Assembly: GCF_002355335.1 (NCBI RefSeq)
Contig: NZ_AP014946.1
Coordinates: 1,937,501 to 2,001,500, forward strand
DNA length: 64,000 bases
Direction of reading: 5' to 3'
From: Variibacter gotjawalensis
GTDB taxonomy: Bacteria > Pseudomonadota > Alphaproteobacteria > Rhizobiales > Xanthobacteraceae
This document shows positions 19,291-27,441 of this stretch, in pieces. Position 1 is the stretch's first letter, and each line of letters starts with the position of its first letter. A program made the translations under genes and the position numbers. Below the pieces are notes generated by a model. The model had not been told where the DNA came from, did no database searches, and saw only the letters and a program-made list of their open reading frames with translations.

Positions 19291-20177
19291 GCGACGATCT
19301 CGCCGCGTGCGACGACGACCGCATCGCCGCCGATCGAGGCTCTGGTGATCGCGCCGGCTTTGAGCGTGAGCGTGAGATGCATGATGCTCGGGCGGCCCAT
19401 CTCGTAGCCTTGCTCCACGGCAAGCTCGTGTGTGCCGTCCGAGAGGCCGCCGCTTTGCGCGATCAGTCCGGCAAACGCCGCGAGCGCGGAACCGGTGGCA
19501 GGATCTTCTATGATGCCCATCGTCGGCGCGAACATGCGCGCGTGAAAGGCGTGGCCCGTCTCCGCCGTCTCGCGGCAAAAAAGGAACGGCGAGGCGGCTT
19601 TGCCGAGCCCGTAAGCGGCTTCCCAATGCGCCGTGTTGGCGTTGGCGCGCGCGATGGCATCGAGCCCGCGCACCGGCACCATCGTGAAGGCATTGCCTGC
19701 CGACCAGACGCCCGGCGCGAAATCGTCGCAGCCGAGATCGTCAAGCGTGAGCGAGAGCGAATGCGCGATGATTTCAGCTTCAGCCGCGTCGGCGACCCGC
19801 CTCGGCAACTTCGGCAGATCGAAGGTCGCGAAGCCGTGGCCATCGCCGCGTTTCTCGGACCGGCAGGAGACTTCGCCGATCTCCTCCTTGAGGACAAACG
19901 CGCCCGGCGCATCGAGGCCAAGCCACACGGCAGTGCCGACTGTAGGATGCCCTGCGAAGGGAAGCTCGGCCTTCGGCGTAAAGATGCGCAAGCGCGCGCG
20001 GTGTTTGTCGCTCTCCGGCGGAAGCAGAAACACGGTTTCGGGGAGATTGAATTCGCGCGCGATCGTCTGCATCGCTTCGGTATCGAGGCCTTCGCCATCG
20101 CGGACGACCGCGAGTGGATTTCCAGCAAAGCGCCGCGAGGTGAAAACATCGAGCACTGTGTAAGGACGCGTCTTCAT
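19287..20177 (-). CDS. PhzF-family isomerase/epimerase
   Basis: 296-aa protein of the PhzF/diaminopimelate-epimerase fold. Conserved segments include RFAGNPLAVV near the N-terminus, FAGHPTVGTAVWL and the C-terminal EDPATGSALAAFAGL. Without other phenazine genes it is unlikely to make phenazine; the family is widespread and mostly uncharacterised. It overlaps both neighbours by 4 bp, so it is the middle gene of a tightly coupled operon with pdxY and the NUDIX gene. Confidence 0.88.
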   Translation of the reverse strand: MKTRPYTVLDVFTSRRFAGNPLAVVRDGEGLDTEAMQTIAREFNLPETVFLLPPESDKHRARLRIFTPKAELPFAGHPTVGTAVWLGLDAPGAFVLKEEIGEVSCRSEKRGDGHGFATFDLPKLPRRVADAAEAEIIAHSLSLTLDDLGCDDFAPGVWSAGNAFTMVPVRGLDAIARANANTAHWEAAYGLGKAASPFLFCRETAETGHAFHARMFAPTMGIIEDPATGSALAAFAGLIAQSGGLSDGTHELAVEQGYEMGRPSIMHLTLTLKAGAITRASIGGDAVVVARGEIVA

Positions 20178-21022
20178 AGTGGCTGAACCTCAAACGTGGT
20201 GCTGGGAGTAACGAATTCGTCCTGTGCCGCAACGAGAACGATCTCGCGCGAATCCGCCTCGGCCGTGCGTTTGAGCAAGCCGTAGACCGAGGCGGCGGCA
20301 GCCCCGAGCGCTGTCGCGACCGAACCTGAGCGCAGCCAGTGAGCGAAGAACAACGCAGCGATCGCATCGCCGGCGCCGTTGACGGAGATCGGCAGCTTCG
20401 GCGTCCGCACGCGATAGCGTTTACCGCCATCCGATGCGATGAGATCGATGGCGTCGTTCGGCGTATCTTCGGTGATCAGCGACGTGACGAGGATTGCGGG
20501 CGGGCCGAGAGCATGCAAAGCATCGACCGCCGCGAGTGCATCGCTCAAAGTCGCGGTGGAGCGGCCGGTGAGCAGGTCGAGCTCGAACTGGTTCGGCGTG
20601 ATGACATCGGCAGCCGGCACCGCGCGTTCGCGCATGAACTCCGCGATGCCGGGCCGTACGAAAACGCCGCGTCCGACATCGCCGATGACCGGGTCGCAGC
20701 AATAGCGCGCATTCGGGTTGGCGGCGCGCACTTCCGCCACCGCATGCAGAATAGCTTCGCCGATGCCGGCGTCACCCATGTAACCCGACAGCACGCCATC
20801 GCATCGCGGCAGCACACCGCGTTCAGCGATACCGGCAAAAACCTCGCGCACGAAGTCGCCGTCAAACACACGCCCGCGCCATGCGCCATAGCCGGTGTGG
20901 TTAGAGAACTGTACGGTATGGATCGGCCAAACCTCGACGCCGATCCGCTGCAGCGGAAACACGGCCGCGTCGTTGCCGACATGACCGTACGCAACGTGAG
21001 ATTGGATCGAGAGAAGGTTCAT
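20174..21022 (-). CDS. pdxY: Pyridoxal kinase
   Basis: 282-aa ribokinase-fold enzyme phosphorylating pyridoxal in the vitamin B6 salvage pathway. Signatures: [13 protein letters not shown] at the N-terminus, the [10 protein letters not shown] loop, [11 protein letters not shown] and the C-terminal anion-hole [16 protein letters not shown]. Length is close to the E. coli enzyme. First gene of the operon with phzF-like and NUDIX genes. A pyridoxamine-oxidase-fold protein is encoded just upstream in the same direction. Confidence 0.93.
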   Translation of the reverse strand: MNLLSIQSHVAYGHVGNDAAVFPLQRIGVEVWPIHTVQFSNHTGYGAWRGRVFDGDFVREVFAGIAERGVLPRCDGVLSGYMGDAGIGEAILHAVAEVRAANPNARYCCDPVIGDVGRGVFVRPGIAEFMRERAVPAADVITPNQFELDLLTGRSTATLSDALAAVDALHALGPPAILVTSLITEDTPNDAIDLIASDGGKRYRVRTPKLPISVNGAGDAIAALFFAHWLRSGSVATALGAAAASVYGLLKRTAEADSREIVLVAAQDEFVTPSTTFEVQPL

Positions 21023-21115
21023 TCATCGCACCTGGAACTACCGACGTATTGGTAGCGCGCCGATCCAGGTGCGACAAATGCATTTCCGCGATGGTTTCGA
21101 TCAGTTCCGCGATGA

Positions 21116-21601
21116 TTAGCGGAACGCGACCTTGGCCACCTTGTCTTTGTATTCTTCCTTCGGGTCAGCGCCGAACATCAGCTTGATGCCCGCCATGATG
21201 CTGGAAGCGTCTTCCCAGATCTCTGCGCGCTCGGCGTCGAAGCGGAGCAGGGCGACCTTCGGGTCTTCCTTGCCGCCCTTGAACCAGGCTTCGACGTAGC
21301 GGTTCCACAAGCGATCGATATTCTCGCGGCTGGTGTCGAGCGACAGCCCGCCATGTACGGTCGCGAACAGCTTGTGGTTCTTCGACGTGAAGGTAGCGAT
21401 GGCGCGGGCGTGCTGCGTGACCTTTTTGGCGAGGTCCGTGTCGGTCGACGTGAAGAACCAGATCGGTCCACGATCACCGTCGACCTGCGCCGTCATCGGG
21501 CGCGCATGACCGTCCTCGACACCGTCGAGACCGATCATCATCGTCATGTCGGATTTGAGAGCTTTCCAGAATTCAGCTTCGAGTTCCTGCGGGGTGGGCA
21601 T
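21116..21601 (-). CDS. Pyridoxamine 5'-phosphate oxidase-fold protein (general stress type)
   Basis: 161-aa split-barrel flavin- or F420-binding-type protein of the PNPOx-like superfamily. Segments like IWFFTSTDTDLAKKVTQHA and the C-terminal FDAERAEIWEDASS resemble the general-stress-protein 26 group rather than true PdxH. I chose the ATG at 21601 with GGAGG six nt upstream; an in-frame TTG at 21613 has none. The reaction is not known. Confidence 0.85.
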   Translation of the reverse strand: MPTPQELEAEFWKALKSDMTMMIGLDGVEDGHARPMTAQVDGDRGPIWFFTSTDTDLAKKVTQHARAIATFTSKNHKLFATVHGGLSLDTSRENIDRLWNRYVEAWFKGGKEDPKVALLRFDAERAEIWEDASSIMAGIKLMFGADPKEEYKDKVAKVAFR

Positions 21602-21681
21602 TGACGCCTCCAATCTCGGGGATGAGTTGGCAGGTCAACGGGCCGCGCCCGCATGAAGTTCCCGCGCCTCGGCGGGTTCCG

Positions 21682-22101
21682 TCATTTGCGCCGCGGCGGA
21701 CCCTGCGGATGCTTCGGCAGATCGGGGTGCATCTGGTCCCAGCCTTGTGCGCTGGCGGTAAAGAGGTCGACCGCCGGCTTGAACAGAGCCGGGTCGTCGA
21801 GCGTCGCTGCCTGGATGCCGAGAATGTTCGGCATCGCCTCCAGCTTGATGCTGACCGGGTTGCCGCATTCCGGACAGAAGCCGCGATCGACGCGGTTGCC
21901 GCTGATCCCGGTCGAGGCGTGATACTTCGGCTCGCTCGAGAGCGTCACGGCGCCTTTGTCGAATACGACGATTGCCGCATAGGCCGAGCCGCTCGCGCGC
22001 TGACAGTGGCGGCAATGGCAATTGAGCATGGTGACCGGATCGGCGGCGGCCTCGTATTTGATCGCGCCGCAAGCGCAACCACCGTGAAGCTTTTGCGTCA
22101 T
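21682..22101 (-). CDS. GFA-family zinc-binding protein
   Basis: 139-aa protein of the GFA family (glutathione-dependent formaldehyde-activating-enzyme-like, CENP-V fold). Zinc-ligand cysteines are visible in GGCACGAIKYE, LNCHCRHCQRASGSAY and FCPECGNP. Many family members have no proven activity, so formaldehyde metabolism is not implied. It starts 16 nt after the ABC-transporter binding-protein gene and may be the last gene of that transcript. Confidence 0.88.
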   Translation of the reverse strand: MTQKLHGGCACGAIKYEAAADPVTMLNCHCRHCQRASGSAYAAIVVFDKGAVTLSSEPKYHASTGISGNRVDRGFCPECGNPVSIKLEAMPNILGIQAATLDDPALFKPAVDLFTASAQGWDQMHPDLPKHPQGPPRRK

Positions 22102-22117
22102 TGCCGTCTCCCGTTGC

Positions 22118-23134
22118 TCAAGCCCCGCCCGCCGCCTTCTTCACGAAGCGCGCATCGAATGTCTTACTCAAATCGACATTCGCGCCTTTCAGTTCCTCGT
22201 CGAAATCCTTCAGCATGCCGTAGGCGTTCTTCATGCCGGCGTCCGACACGATACCGTCCTTGGAATACATCGCCTTCGAAGCCTCGAACGCCTTTTTGTA
22301 GAGCGCGACATCGCCGAGGTGATATTCGGGCGGCACCGTCTTCGCGACGTCGTCGGCGCTCGCCTTCTCGAGCCACTTGAGCGTCTTGTAGAAGGCGTTG
22401 ACCACGCGCTGCACCGTCTCGGGATTTTTCTGCACGAAGTCGGCCTTGAAGTAGACGACGGCGGCCGGGTTGTTTCCGCCGAACAGCTTCTGGTTTCCTT
22501 CTTCGCTACGGCTGTCGGCGAGCACGACGATGTCGCCGTCTTGCTCCAGCTTCGAAATCACCGGATCGAGATTGCTGATCGCGTCGATATCGCCTTTCTT
22601 CATCGCCGCAACCGCGCCGGCGCCGCCGCCAATGCCGATGATCGAGACGTCGGAGGTTTTGAGCCCTTCCTTGCCGATCAGTGCGTTGGCGAAGAAGTGC
22701 GTCGATGAGCCCGGCGCCGTCACGCCGATCTTCGCGCCCTTGAGGTCCTTCAGCGTCTTGATCTTGTCGGCGCGATCCTTGCGCACCGCGATCACGATGC
22801 CGGGAAAGCGGCCTAGTTCGGTGACGGCGACAATCGGTTGGTTTTTCACCTGCATGCGGATCGTATGCTCGTAGGCGCCTGTCACGACATCGGCCGAACC
22901 GCCGATCAGCGACTGCAGCGATTTCGCGCCGCCGCCGAAATCCGTGATCGTGACGTCGAGACCTTGCTCCTTGAAGTAGCCGAGGCGCTCCGCCAGCGTG
23001 AGCGGCAAATAGTAGAGCAAGCCCTTGCCGCCAACGCCGAGCGTCAGCGATTTCTTTTCTTGAGCCAGTGCAGGCGTCGTCGCGGACAGCGCCAATGCGC
23101 CGGTGCCGATAACGAACGAGCGGCGTGTGGTCAT
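22118..23134 (-). CDS. ABC transporter substrate-binding protein (NMT1/SsuA type)
   Basis: 338-aa periplasmic binding protein of the nitrate/sulfonate/taurine/thiamine-precursor-like group. It begins with a Tat-like signal TTRRSFVIGTGALALSA, then GGKGLLYYLPLTLAERLGYF and a typical DFGGGAKSLQSLIGGSADVV segment. Operon order (ATPase, permease, binding protein) is read on the minus strand. The substrate cannot be inferred from the sequence alone. Confidence 0.88.
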   Translation of the reverse strand: MTTRRSFVIGTGALALSATTPALAQEKKSLTLGVGGKGLLYYLPLTLAERLGYFKEQGLDVTITDFGGGAKSLQSLIGGSADVVTGAYEHTIRMQVKNQPIVAVTELGRFPGIVIAVRKDRADKIKTLKDLKGAKIGVTAPGSSTHFFANALIGKEGLKTSDVSIIGIGGGAGAVAAMKKGDIDAISNLDPVISKLEQDGDIVVLADSRSEEGNQKLFGGNNPAAVVYFKADFVQKNPETVQRVVNAFYKTLKWLEKASADDVAKTVPPEYHLGDVALYKKAFEASKAMYSKDGIVSDAGMKNAYGMLKDFDEELKGANVDLSKTFDARFVKKAAGGA

Positions 23135-23146
23135 GACTATGCTCCT

Positions 23147-23971
23147 CTAAGTTCTGGTATCGGCGACGGCGGGTCGCCAGGCCAGTAATCTGTTCTCGAC
23201 CAGCGTCACCAGCAGGTCGATCGCGATAACGAATGCGGCGAGCACGACCATGCCGGCGAAAACGCCTGCGACGTCGAACACGCCCTCGGCTTGTTGGATG
23301 ATGTAGCCGAGGCCTGCCGCCGAGCCGAGATATTCGCCGACCACAGCGCCGACGACTGCGAAGCCGACCGACGTGTGTAGCGACGAAAACATCCACGACA
23401 GCGCGGACGGCCAGTAAACGTGGCGCATCAATTGGCGCTCGCTCATGCCAAGCATGCGCGCGTTGTTGAGCACGGTCGGCGAGACTTCCTTCACGCCCTG
23501 ATAGACGTTGAAGAAGACGATGAAGAACACCAGCGTCACGCCGAGCGCAACCTTCGACCAGATGCCGAGGCCGAGCCACAGCGCGAAGATCGGCGCCAGC
23601 ACGACGCGGGGCAGCGCGTTCGCCATCTTCACGTAAGGATCGAACACGGCGGCGACGAGCGGCTTGCGGGCGAACCAGAAGCCGATCAGCACGCCGCCGA
23701 CGGAGCCGATGACGAAGGCGAGTGCGGCTTCGATCAGCGTGATCCAGAGATGACCCCAGATCGTGCCCTCAACGAACCACTTCACGATGCGCGCGCCGAC
23801 ATCGCCAGGCGTCGAGAAGAAGAACGGCGGCAAGAGAATGGTGCAGTTCTTCTCGAAGCCGAGTCTCGCGAGACCGCAGATCTCGTACTTCGTCAGCACA
23901 TGCCAGAGTCCGATCGCGACGACCGCGACGAGAATTTGCAACGACAGCAGTTGGATGCGGTTTATCTTCAT
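23147..23971 (-). CDS. ABC transporter permease
   Basis: 274-aa inner-membrane permease of the SsuC/TauC type with about six transmembrane helices. The EAA loop is visible as GMSERQLMRHVYWPSALSWM (about residues 158-177). The ATG at 23971 overlaps the ATPase stop in ATGA; a longer frame to 24226 runs over the ATPase gene. Partner of the flanking ATPase and binding-protein genes. Confidence 0.9.
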   Translation of the reverse strand: MKINRIQLLSLQILVAVVAIGLWHVLTKYEICGLARLGFEKNCTILLPPFFFSTPGDVGARIVKWFVEGTIWGHLWITLIEAALAFVIGSVGGVLIGFWFARKPLVAAVFDPYVKMANALPRVVLAPIFALWLGLGIWSKVALGVTLVFFIVFFNVYQGVKEVSPTVLNNARMLGMSERQLMRHVYWPSALSWMFSSLHTSVGFAVVGAVVGEYLGSAAGLGYIIQQAEGVFDVAGVFAGMVVLAAFVIAIDLLVTLVENRLLAWRPAVADTRT

Positions 23972-24780
23972 CAGCCGCCACCCGTCTGCTGATAGCCCTT
24001 CATCACCTCGTCCTTCAGCGTCTCCCAGATTTCGCGATGTATCCGATGGAAAGCCGGATCGAGTTTGATCTCGGCGGTGTCGCGCGGGCGCGAGAGCGGC
24101 ACACGCCAGTCGCCGATGATGCGGGCGGCCGGGCCTGCCGACATGATGACGACGCGGTCCGATAGGGCGATCGCTTCCTCGAGGTCGTGCGTCACGAACA
24201 TCACGGCTTTGCGATCCTGGTTCCACAAGTCGAGCAGCAGATTGCCCATGATCTGCCGCGTCTGCGCATCGAGCGGGCCGAACGGTTCGTCCATCAGCAG
24301 GATCTTCGGATCACGAATGAGCACCTGTGCGAGGCCGACGCGTTTGCGCTGGCCGCCGGACAGCATGTGCGGGAAGCGCGGTCCAAAACCGGCAAGGCCG
24401 ACGCGCGCGAGCCAATCCTCGGCACGGCGCAAAGCTTCACGCCGAGGTGTACCGGAGATTTCGAGCGCGATCGCGATATTGTCCTGCGCGGTCTTCCACG
24501 GAAATAACGCTTCGGCCTGGAAGAGATAACCGGCTTGCCGGTTCAGGCCGCGAAGCGGAGCATCGAAGATATCGGCAACACCGCGCGATGGCTTCAAGAG
24601 CCCGGCCGCGACGTTGAGCAAAGTCGACTTTCCGCAACCGGTCGGGCCGACGATCGCGACGAACTCGCCGTCGCCGACATCGAGCGACGCGTCGGCAACC
24701 GCGGTGTATGTCCCGCGGTCGGCCAGCGTGAATGAAATCGTGACATCGCGCAGCGAAACGGCTTGCGATCCTGAAGGCAT
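23971..24780 (-). CDS. ABC transporter ATP-binding protein
   Basis: 269-aa ATPase of the SsuB/TauB type. Walker A GPTGCGKSTLLNV, Q-loop YLFQAEALFPWK, signature LSGGQRKRVGLAQ, Walker B ILLMDEPFGPLD and H-loop FVTHDLEEAI are all intact. First gene of the importer operon; its stop overlaps the permease start by 4 bp. Confidence 0.93.
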   Translation of the reverse strand: MPSGSQAVSLRDVTISFTLADRGTYTAVADASLDVGDGEFVAIVGPTGCGKSTLLNVAAGLLKPSRGVADIFDAPLRGLNRQAGYLFQAEALFPWKTAQDNIAIALEISGTPRREALRRAEDWLARVGLAGFGPRFPHMLSGGQRKRVGLAQVLIRDPKILLMDEPFGPLDAQTRQIMGNLLLDLWNQDRKAVMFVTHDLEEAIALSDRVVIMSAGPAARIIGDWRVPLSRPRDTAEIKLDPAFHRIHREIWETLKDEVMKGYQQTGGG

Positions 24781-24850
24781 CGTCTCCCCGGAGGGTCGTT
24801 TTTATCTGTCCGGAACCTAGACGATTGCGGCGCGATACGCCAACCGCGCG

Positions 24851-26563
24851 CTACATTCCCTTGATCATACCTGCATCGATCAACAGACGATTGAAGCGAC
24901 TGGCTTCCGCGCCATTGCGGCAACGGTAGAACACGCCGCCGCAGCGCTGCAGGATCTTTTTCTGCTCGGCGAAAGAAGGATCGAGCGGCACGCCCGCGGC
25001 TTCCAGCACGACCAGCGGGAGATACGCCGCGTCGAGCGTGTCGAGTGCGGGCGAGAGGTCGGCAGGTTTATAGTTGATAGTATCGATCGCGTAATAGGTC
25101 TTGAGGAAACGCGGATCGCCCGCCGCGAATCGCCGCGACAACGCCGTCTCATCGAGCGACGGGTCCATCAACGGGGAAGCGATGCTCGGTTGATGATCGC
25201 CGAAGCGAACGATGAGGAATTTTTCGTCTGGAAAGTTGCGCTTCAAACGATCCTTCAAGTCCGCATAGTCGTTGCGGCTGATCTGTTGGCGGCGCAGATA
25301 TTCGTCGACCTCGGAGCCGTTGCCGAGCGCTTTCCAGCCCGGCGTAAGCAGCGGCCGGAAGCGGAAGTCCCACGGGAAGTGGTTGGCGGCCGTGTAGACC
25401 ATCATGAACAGCGGCGATTTGCTGCTGCGCTCTTTCGCGATGATGTCGGTCGCCGCGTTAAAGTAGAACGCGTCGGCTTCAAGCCCCTTCGCGCCGAGCG
25501 CTTTCGAGTCGAGGAAGTTCTCGATGCCGGCAGTGTTCTGGAAGTTCCGCGCCGAGAGGAACGCGCCCATGAACGGGTAGAGGCTGAACGTCTTGTAGCC
25601 GCAGTGACGCAGATTATACGGCAGCCCGCGCTCGACGCGGCCCGACGCGATGCGCGTCACGAAATCGGCGAAGCGGCCGTACGACTTCGTCGAAAGCCCC
25701 GTCAGCACGTTGTATTCGGTAAGCCATGACGGCCCGTTGATGCCTTCGACGACGAGCTTGCGCGACTTTCCGTCGAACGATTTGAAGTGCGACTGATAAT
25801 CGTTCGGCACTTTGACATTCGGCGCGACGCTGAGATCGAAACTCGATTCGTCGAAGATCATGACGATGTGGGGCAACCCGCCGGCCGGCGTGCAGCTTTC
25901 CGCCAAAGCTGGCGTCTTCAATCGATCGACGACATGCGAGTCCGCTTCGAACACGCCGCGCGTCACATATTCGTGGATCGCGCTGACGCCGGAGCGGGCG
26001 AACTTCGACACGTATTCGTTGCCGTAGAATTCGTTGTAGGGATCGCTCGGGTTCGCCCAGACGAGTCCGACGAGACCGAGCACCGACAGTGCGAGGCCTG
26101 CAAGCGCACTGCGTAAGCGAACGCGGAAGGGGTCATACCACCAGAGCATTACAAGCACGGGCGCAGCGACGAGCGCCGCAATACTCGAATAGAGCCAGAG
26201 GCGCGGGAAGATCGTGTAGAGGAAGGCGAGCGTGTCCCAATCGATGATCATGACGTCGACGAAGTTGACGGTCATGAACAGCGTGTCCTTCTTCAAACGC
26301 GACAGAAGGATGAGAACGCCGATCAGCGTGAGGGATGTCGCGGCCGCAAGGCCGGGCCGGCGGAACACCAACAGAAACGTAAAATTCAGAACGCCCCAGG
26401 CGAACAGGAAGCCGAGCTTCGAGACGAGATCCAACTCGAACGTGAACATAAGCCCGAGCGCAAAGGCATGCAGCGCCAGGATGAGCGTGGTGACCCGCGC
26501 GTCATAGCGGAACGCAGCGGCAAGGCCGAGGCGGGTCGCTAGAGATTGGATGGCGGGGGGCAT
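24851..26563 (-). CDS. Sulfatase-like (alkaline phosphatase superfamily) membrane protein
   Basis: 570-aa membrane enzyme. The first about 190 residues hold about five hydrophobic segments; the rest is a periplasmic sulfatase/phosphoethanolamine-transferase-like domain. Metal-site motifs are HIVMIFDESSFD (start of the domain, about residue 230), WLTEYNVLTGLS, with a candidate nucleophilic Thr, and the late FGDHQPSI. The layout matches LtaS/OpgB/EptA relatives that move or remove polar groups on glycolipids or glycans; which one is not clear. It stands alone between the ABC operon and a small lipoprotein gene. Confidence 0.8.
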   Translation of the reverse strand: MPPAIQSLATRLGLAAAFRYDARVTTLILALHAFALGLMFTFELDLVSKLGFLFAWGVLNFTFLLVFRRPGLAAATSLTLIGVLILLSRLKKDTLFMTVNFVDVMIIDWDTLAFLYTIFPRLWLYSSIAALVAAPVLVMLWWYDPFRVRLRSALAGLALSVLGLVGLVWANPSDPYNEFYGNEYVSKFARSGVSAIHEYVTRGVFEADSHVVDRLKTPALAESCTPAGGLPHIVMIFDESSFDLSVAPNVKVPNDYQSHFKSFDGKSRKLVVEGINGPSWLTEYNVLTGLSTKSYGRFADFVTRIASGRVERGLPYNLRHCGYKTFSLYPFMGAFLSARNFQNTAGIENFLDSKALGAKGLEADAFYFNAATDIIAKERSSKSPLFMMVYTAANHFPWDFRFRPLLTPGWKALGNGSEVDEYLRRQQISRNDYADLKDRLKRNFPDEKFLIVRFGDHQPSIASPLMDPSLDETALSRRFAAGDPRFLKTYYAIDTINYKPADLSPALDTLDAAYLPLVVLEAAGVPLDPSFAEQKKILQRCGGVFYRCRNGAEASRFNRLLIDAGMIKGM

Positions 26564-26716
26564 CGGCCAGGAAACCGGCGCCCAGTTGTTGTTTCTTCAC
26601 TATCGCGGGCGCACCGTCATCAAACGGTAACAAAAGTGTCATGACAAGGGCGGCACACGGCCGCACGCGTGCTTGCGCGGATTAAGTTTATGCAATCATG
26701 CGTGAGGGCGGAGCGC

Positions 26717-27061
26717 TCAGCCGCGCTGTTCCGGATAGCCGTACTTCGATTTGACGCCGGAGAGCTGGCGCAGCGAGTCCGCATCGCGGCCGGAAGCGCA
26801 CGCCGTCTTCGCAGGCGCGAGATCGGAAGTCATGCGCTTGTAGACCGACTGGTTGACGTTGCCGGTATCGCGGTCGCTGTCGATGACGCGCTGGAAATTC
26901 GCGAGCGCGCCCGAGCATCCGGAGCCACCAGCGGGAGCCGGCGCAGGCGCGACAGCCGCCATCGCGGGGGCAGGGCCGGTCTCTGCGGTCGTTCGCGTAC
27001 AAGCGCTGGACAGCGCCGCGGCGGCGATGACGAGGGCGATAGGGGCGATCCGCACGATCAT
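26717..27061 (-). CDS. Small predicted lipoprotein
   Basis: 114-aa protein with a hydrophobic N-terminus and a lipobox LSSAC (Cys21 as acylation site), followed by an Ala/Pro-rich linker and a short domain with two Cys (GCSGALANF and KTACASG). I chose the ATG at 27061 because it places the lipobox correctly; a longer frame reaches 27133. No family recognised. It lies just upstream of, and divergent from, the leuA leader region. Confidence 0.7.
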   Translation of the reverse strand: MIVRIAPIALVIAAAALSSACTRTTAETGPAPAMAAVAPAPAPAGGSGCSGALANFQRVIDSDRDTGNVNQSVYKRMTSDLAPAKTACASGRDADSLRQLSGVKSKYGYPEQRG

Positions 27062-27162
27062 TTGGAAACTCCGGCTACGAGTGGCTGGCAATTTCTGACC
27101 CGCAATCGCCAGCCACGCAACCTGAAGCGCCAACCAGAGCGGATTTTTGTCCTTGGAGTGGC

Positions 27163-27191
27163 TTGCGGAACACCCTGCGGCCCGTTACAAA
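27163..27191 (+). promoter_or_regulatory. Likely promoter of leuA
   Basis: TTGCGG (27163-27168) and TACAAA (27186-27191) with a 17-nt spacer. A start near 27198 lies about 37 nt before the leader ORF below, as expected for an attenuated operon. Confidence 0.4.
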
Positions 27192-27234
27192 CATGGCATT
27201 GGGGCTGGCAACCGCCGCCCATCAGGGAACTGCG

Positions 27235-27339
27235 ATGACTTCGCGCGCCGACATATGCGCCATCGCCCGGACGGCTCAGCCGATTTCCGGAAATGCTCCC
27301 GCTCGCCTTATCGGCCTCCTTCTTCTTATCAGCCCCTGA
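27235..27339 (+). CDS. leuA leader peptide (attenuator)
   Basis: A 34-codon ORF (ATG at 27235, preceded by CAGGGAA) ends with Leu-Ile-Gly-Leu-Leu-Leu-Leu-Ile-Ser-Pro-stop. Five of the last ten codons are Leu, four of them in a row (CTC CTT CTT CTT), which is the expected control-codon cluster for the leucine pathway. It lies about 100 nt before leuA. Its stop overlaps the first arm of the hairpin below, so a ribosome at the Leu codons or at the stop would cover different arms. Confidence 0.72.
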   Translation: MTSRADICAIARTAQPISGNAPARLIGLLLLISP

Positions 27340-27375
27340 GGGCCGGCTGGGCATGTGTGCCTGGGCACTCAGGGG
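27333..27375 (+). promoter_or_regulatory. Leader RNA hairpin ahead of leuA
   Basis: CCCCTGAG (27333-27340) is perfectly complementary to CTCAGGGG (27368-27375), with an inner hairpin GGCA-TGTG-TGCC (27350-27361). A further stem GCCCG-TGA-CGGGC lies at 27400-27412. No T-run follows, so the terminator is either factor-aided or control acts on translation. Confidence 0.55.
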
Positions 27376-27441
27376 ATCGCAAGAAACCCGAGATTGATGG
27401 CCCGTGACGGGCGCGACCAAACACACCGAAGGACATTTCCG

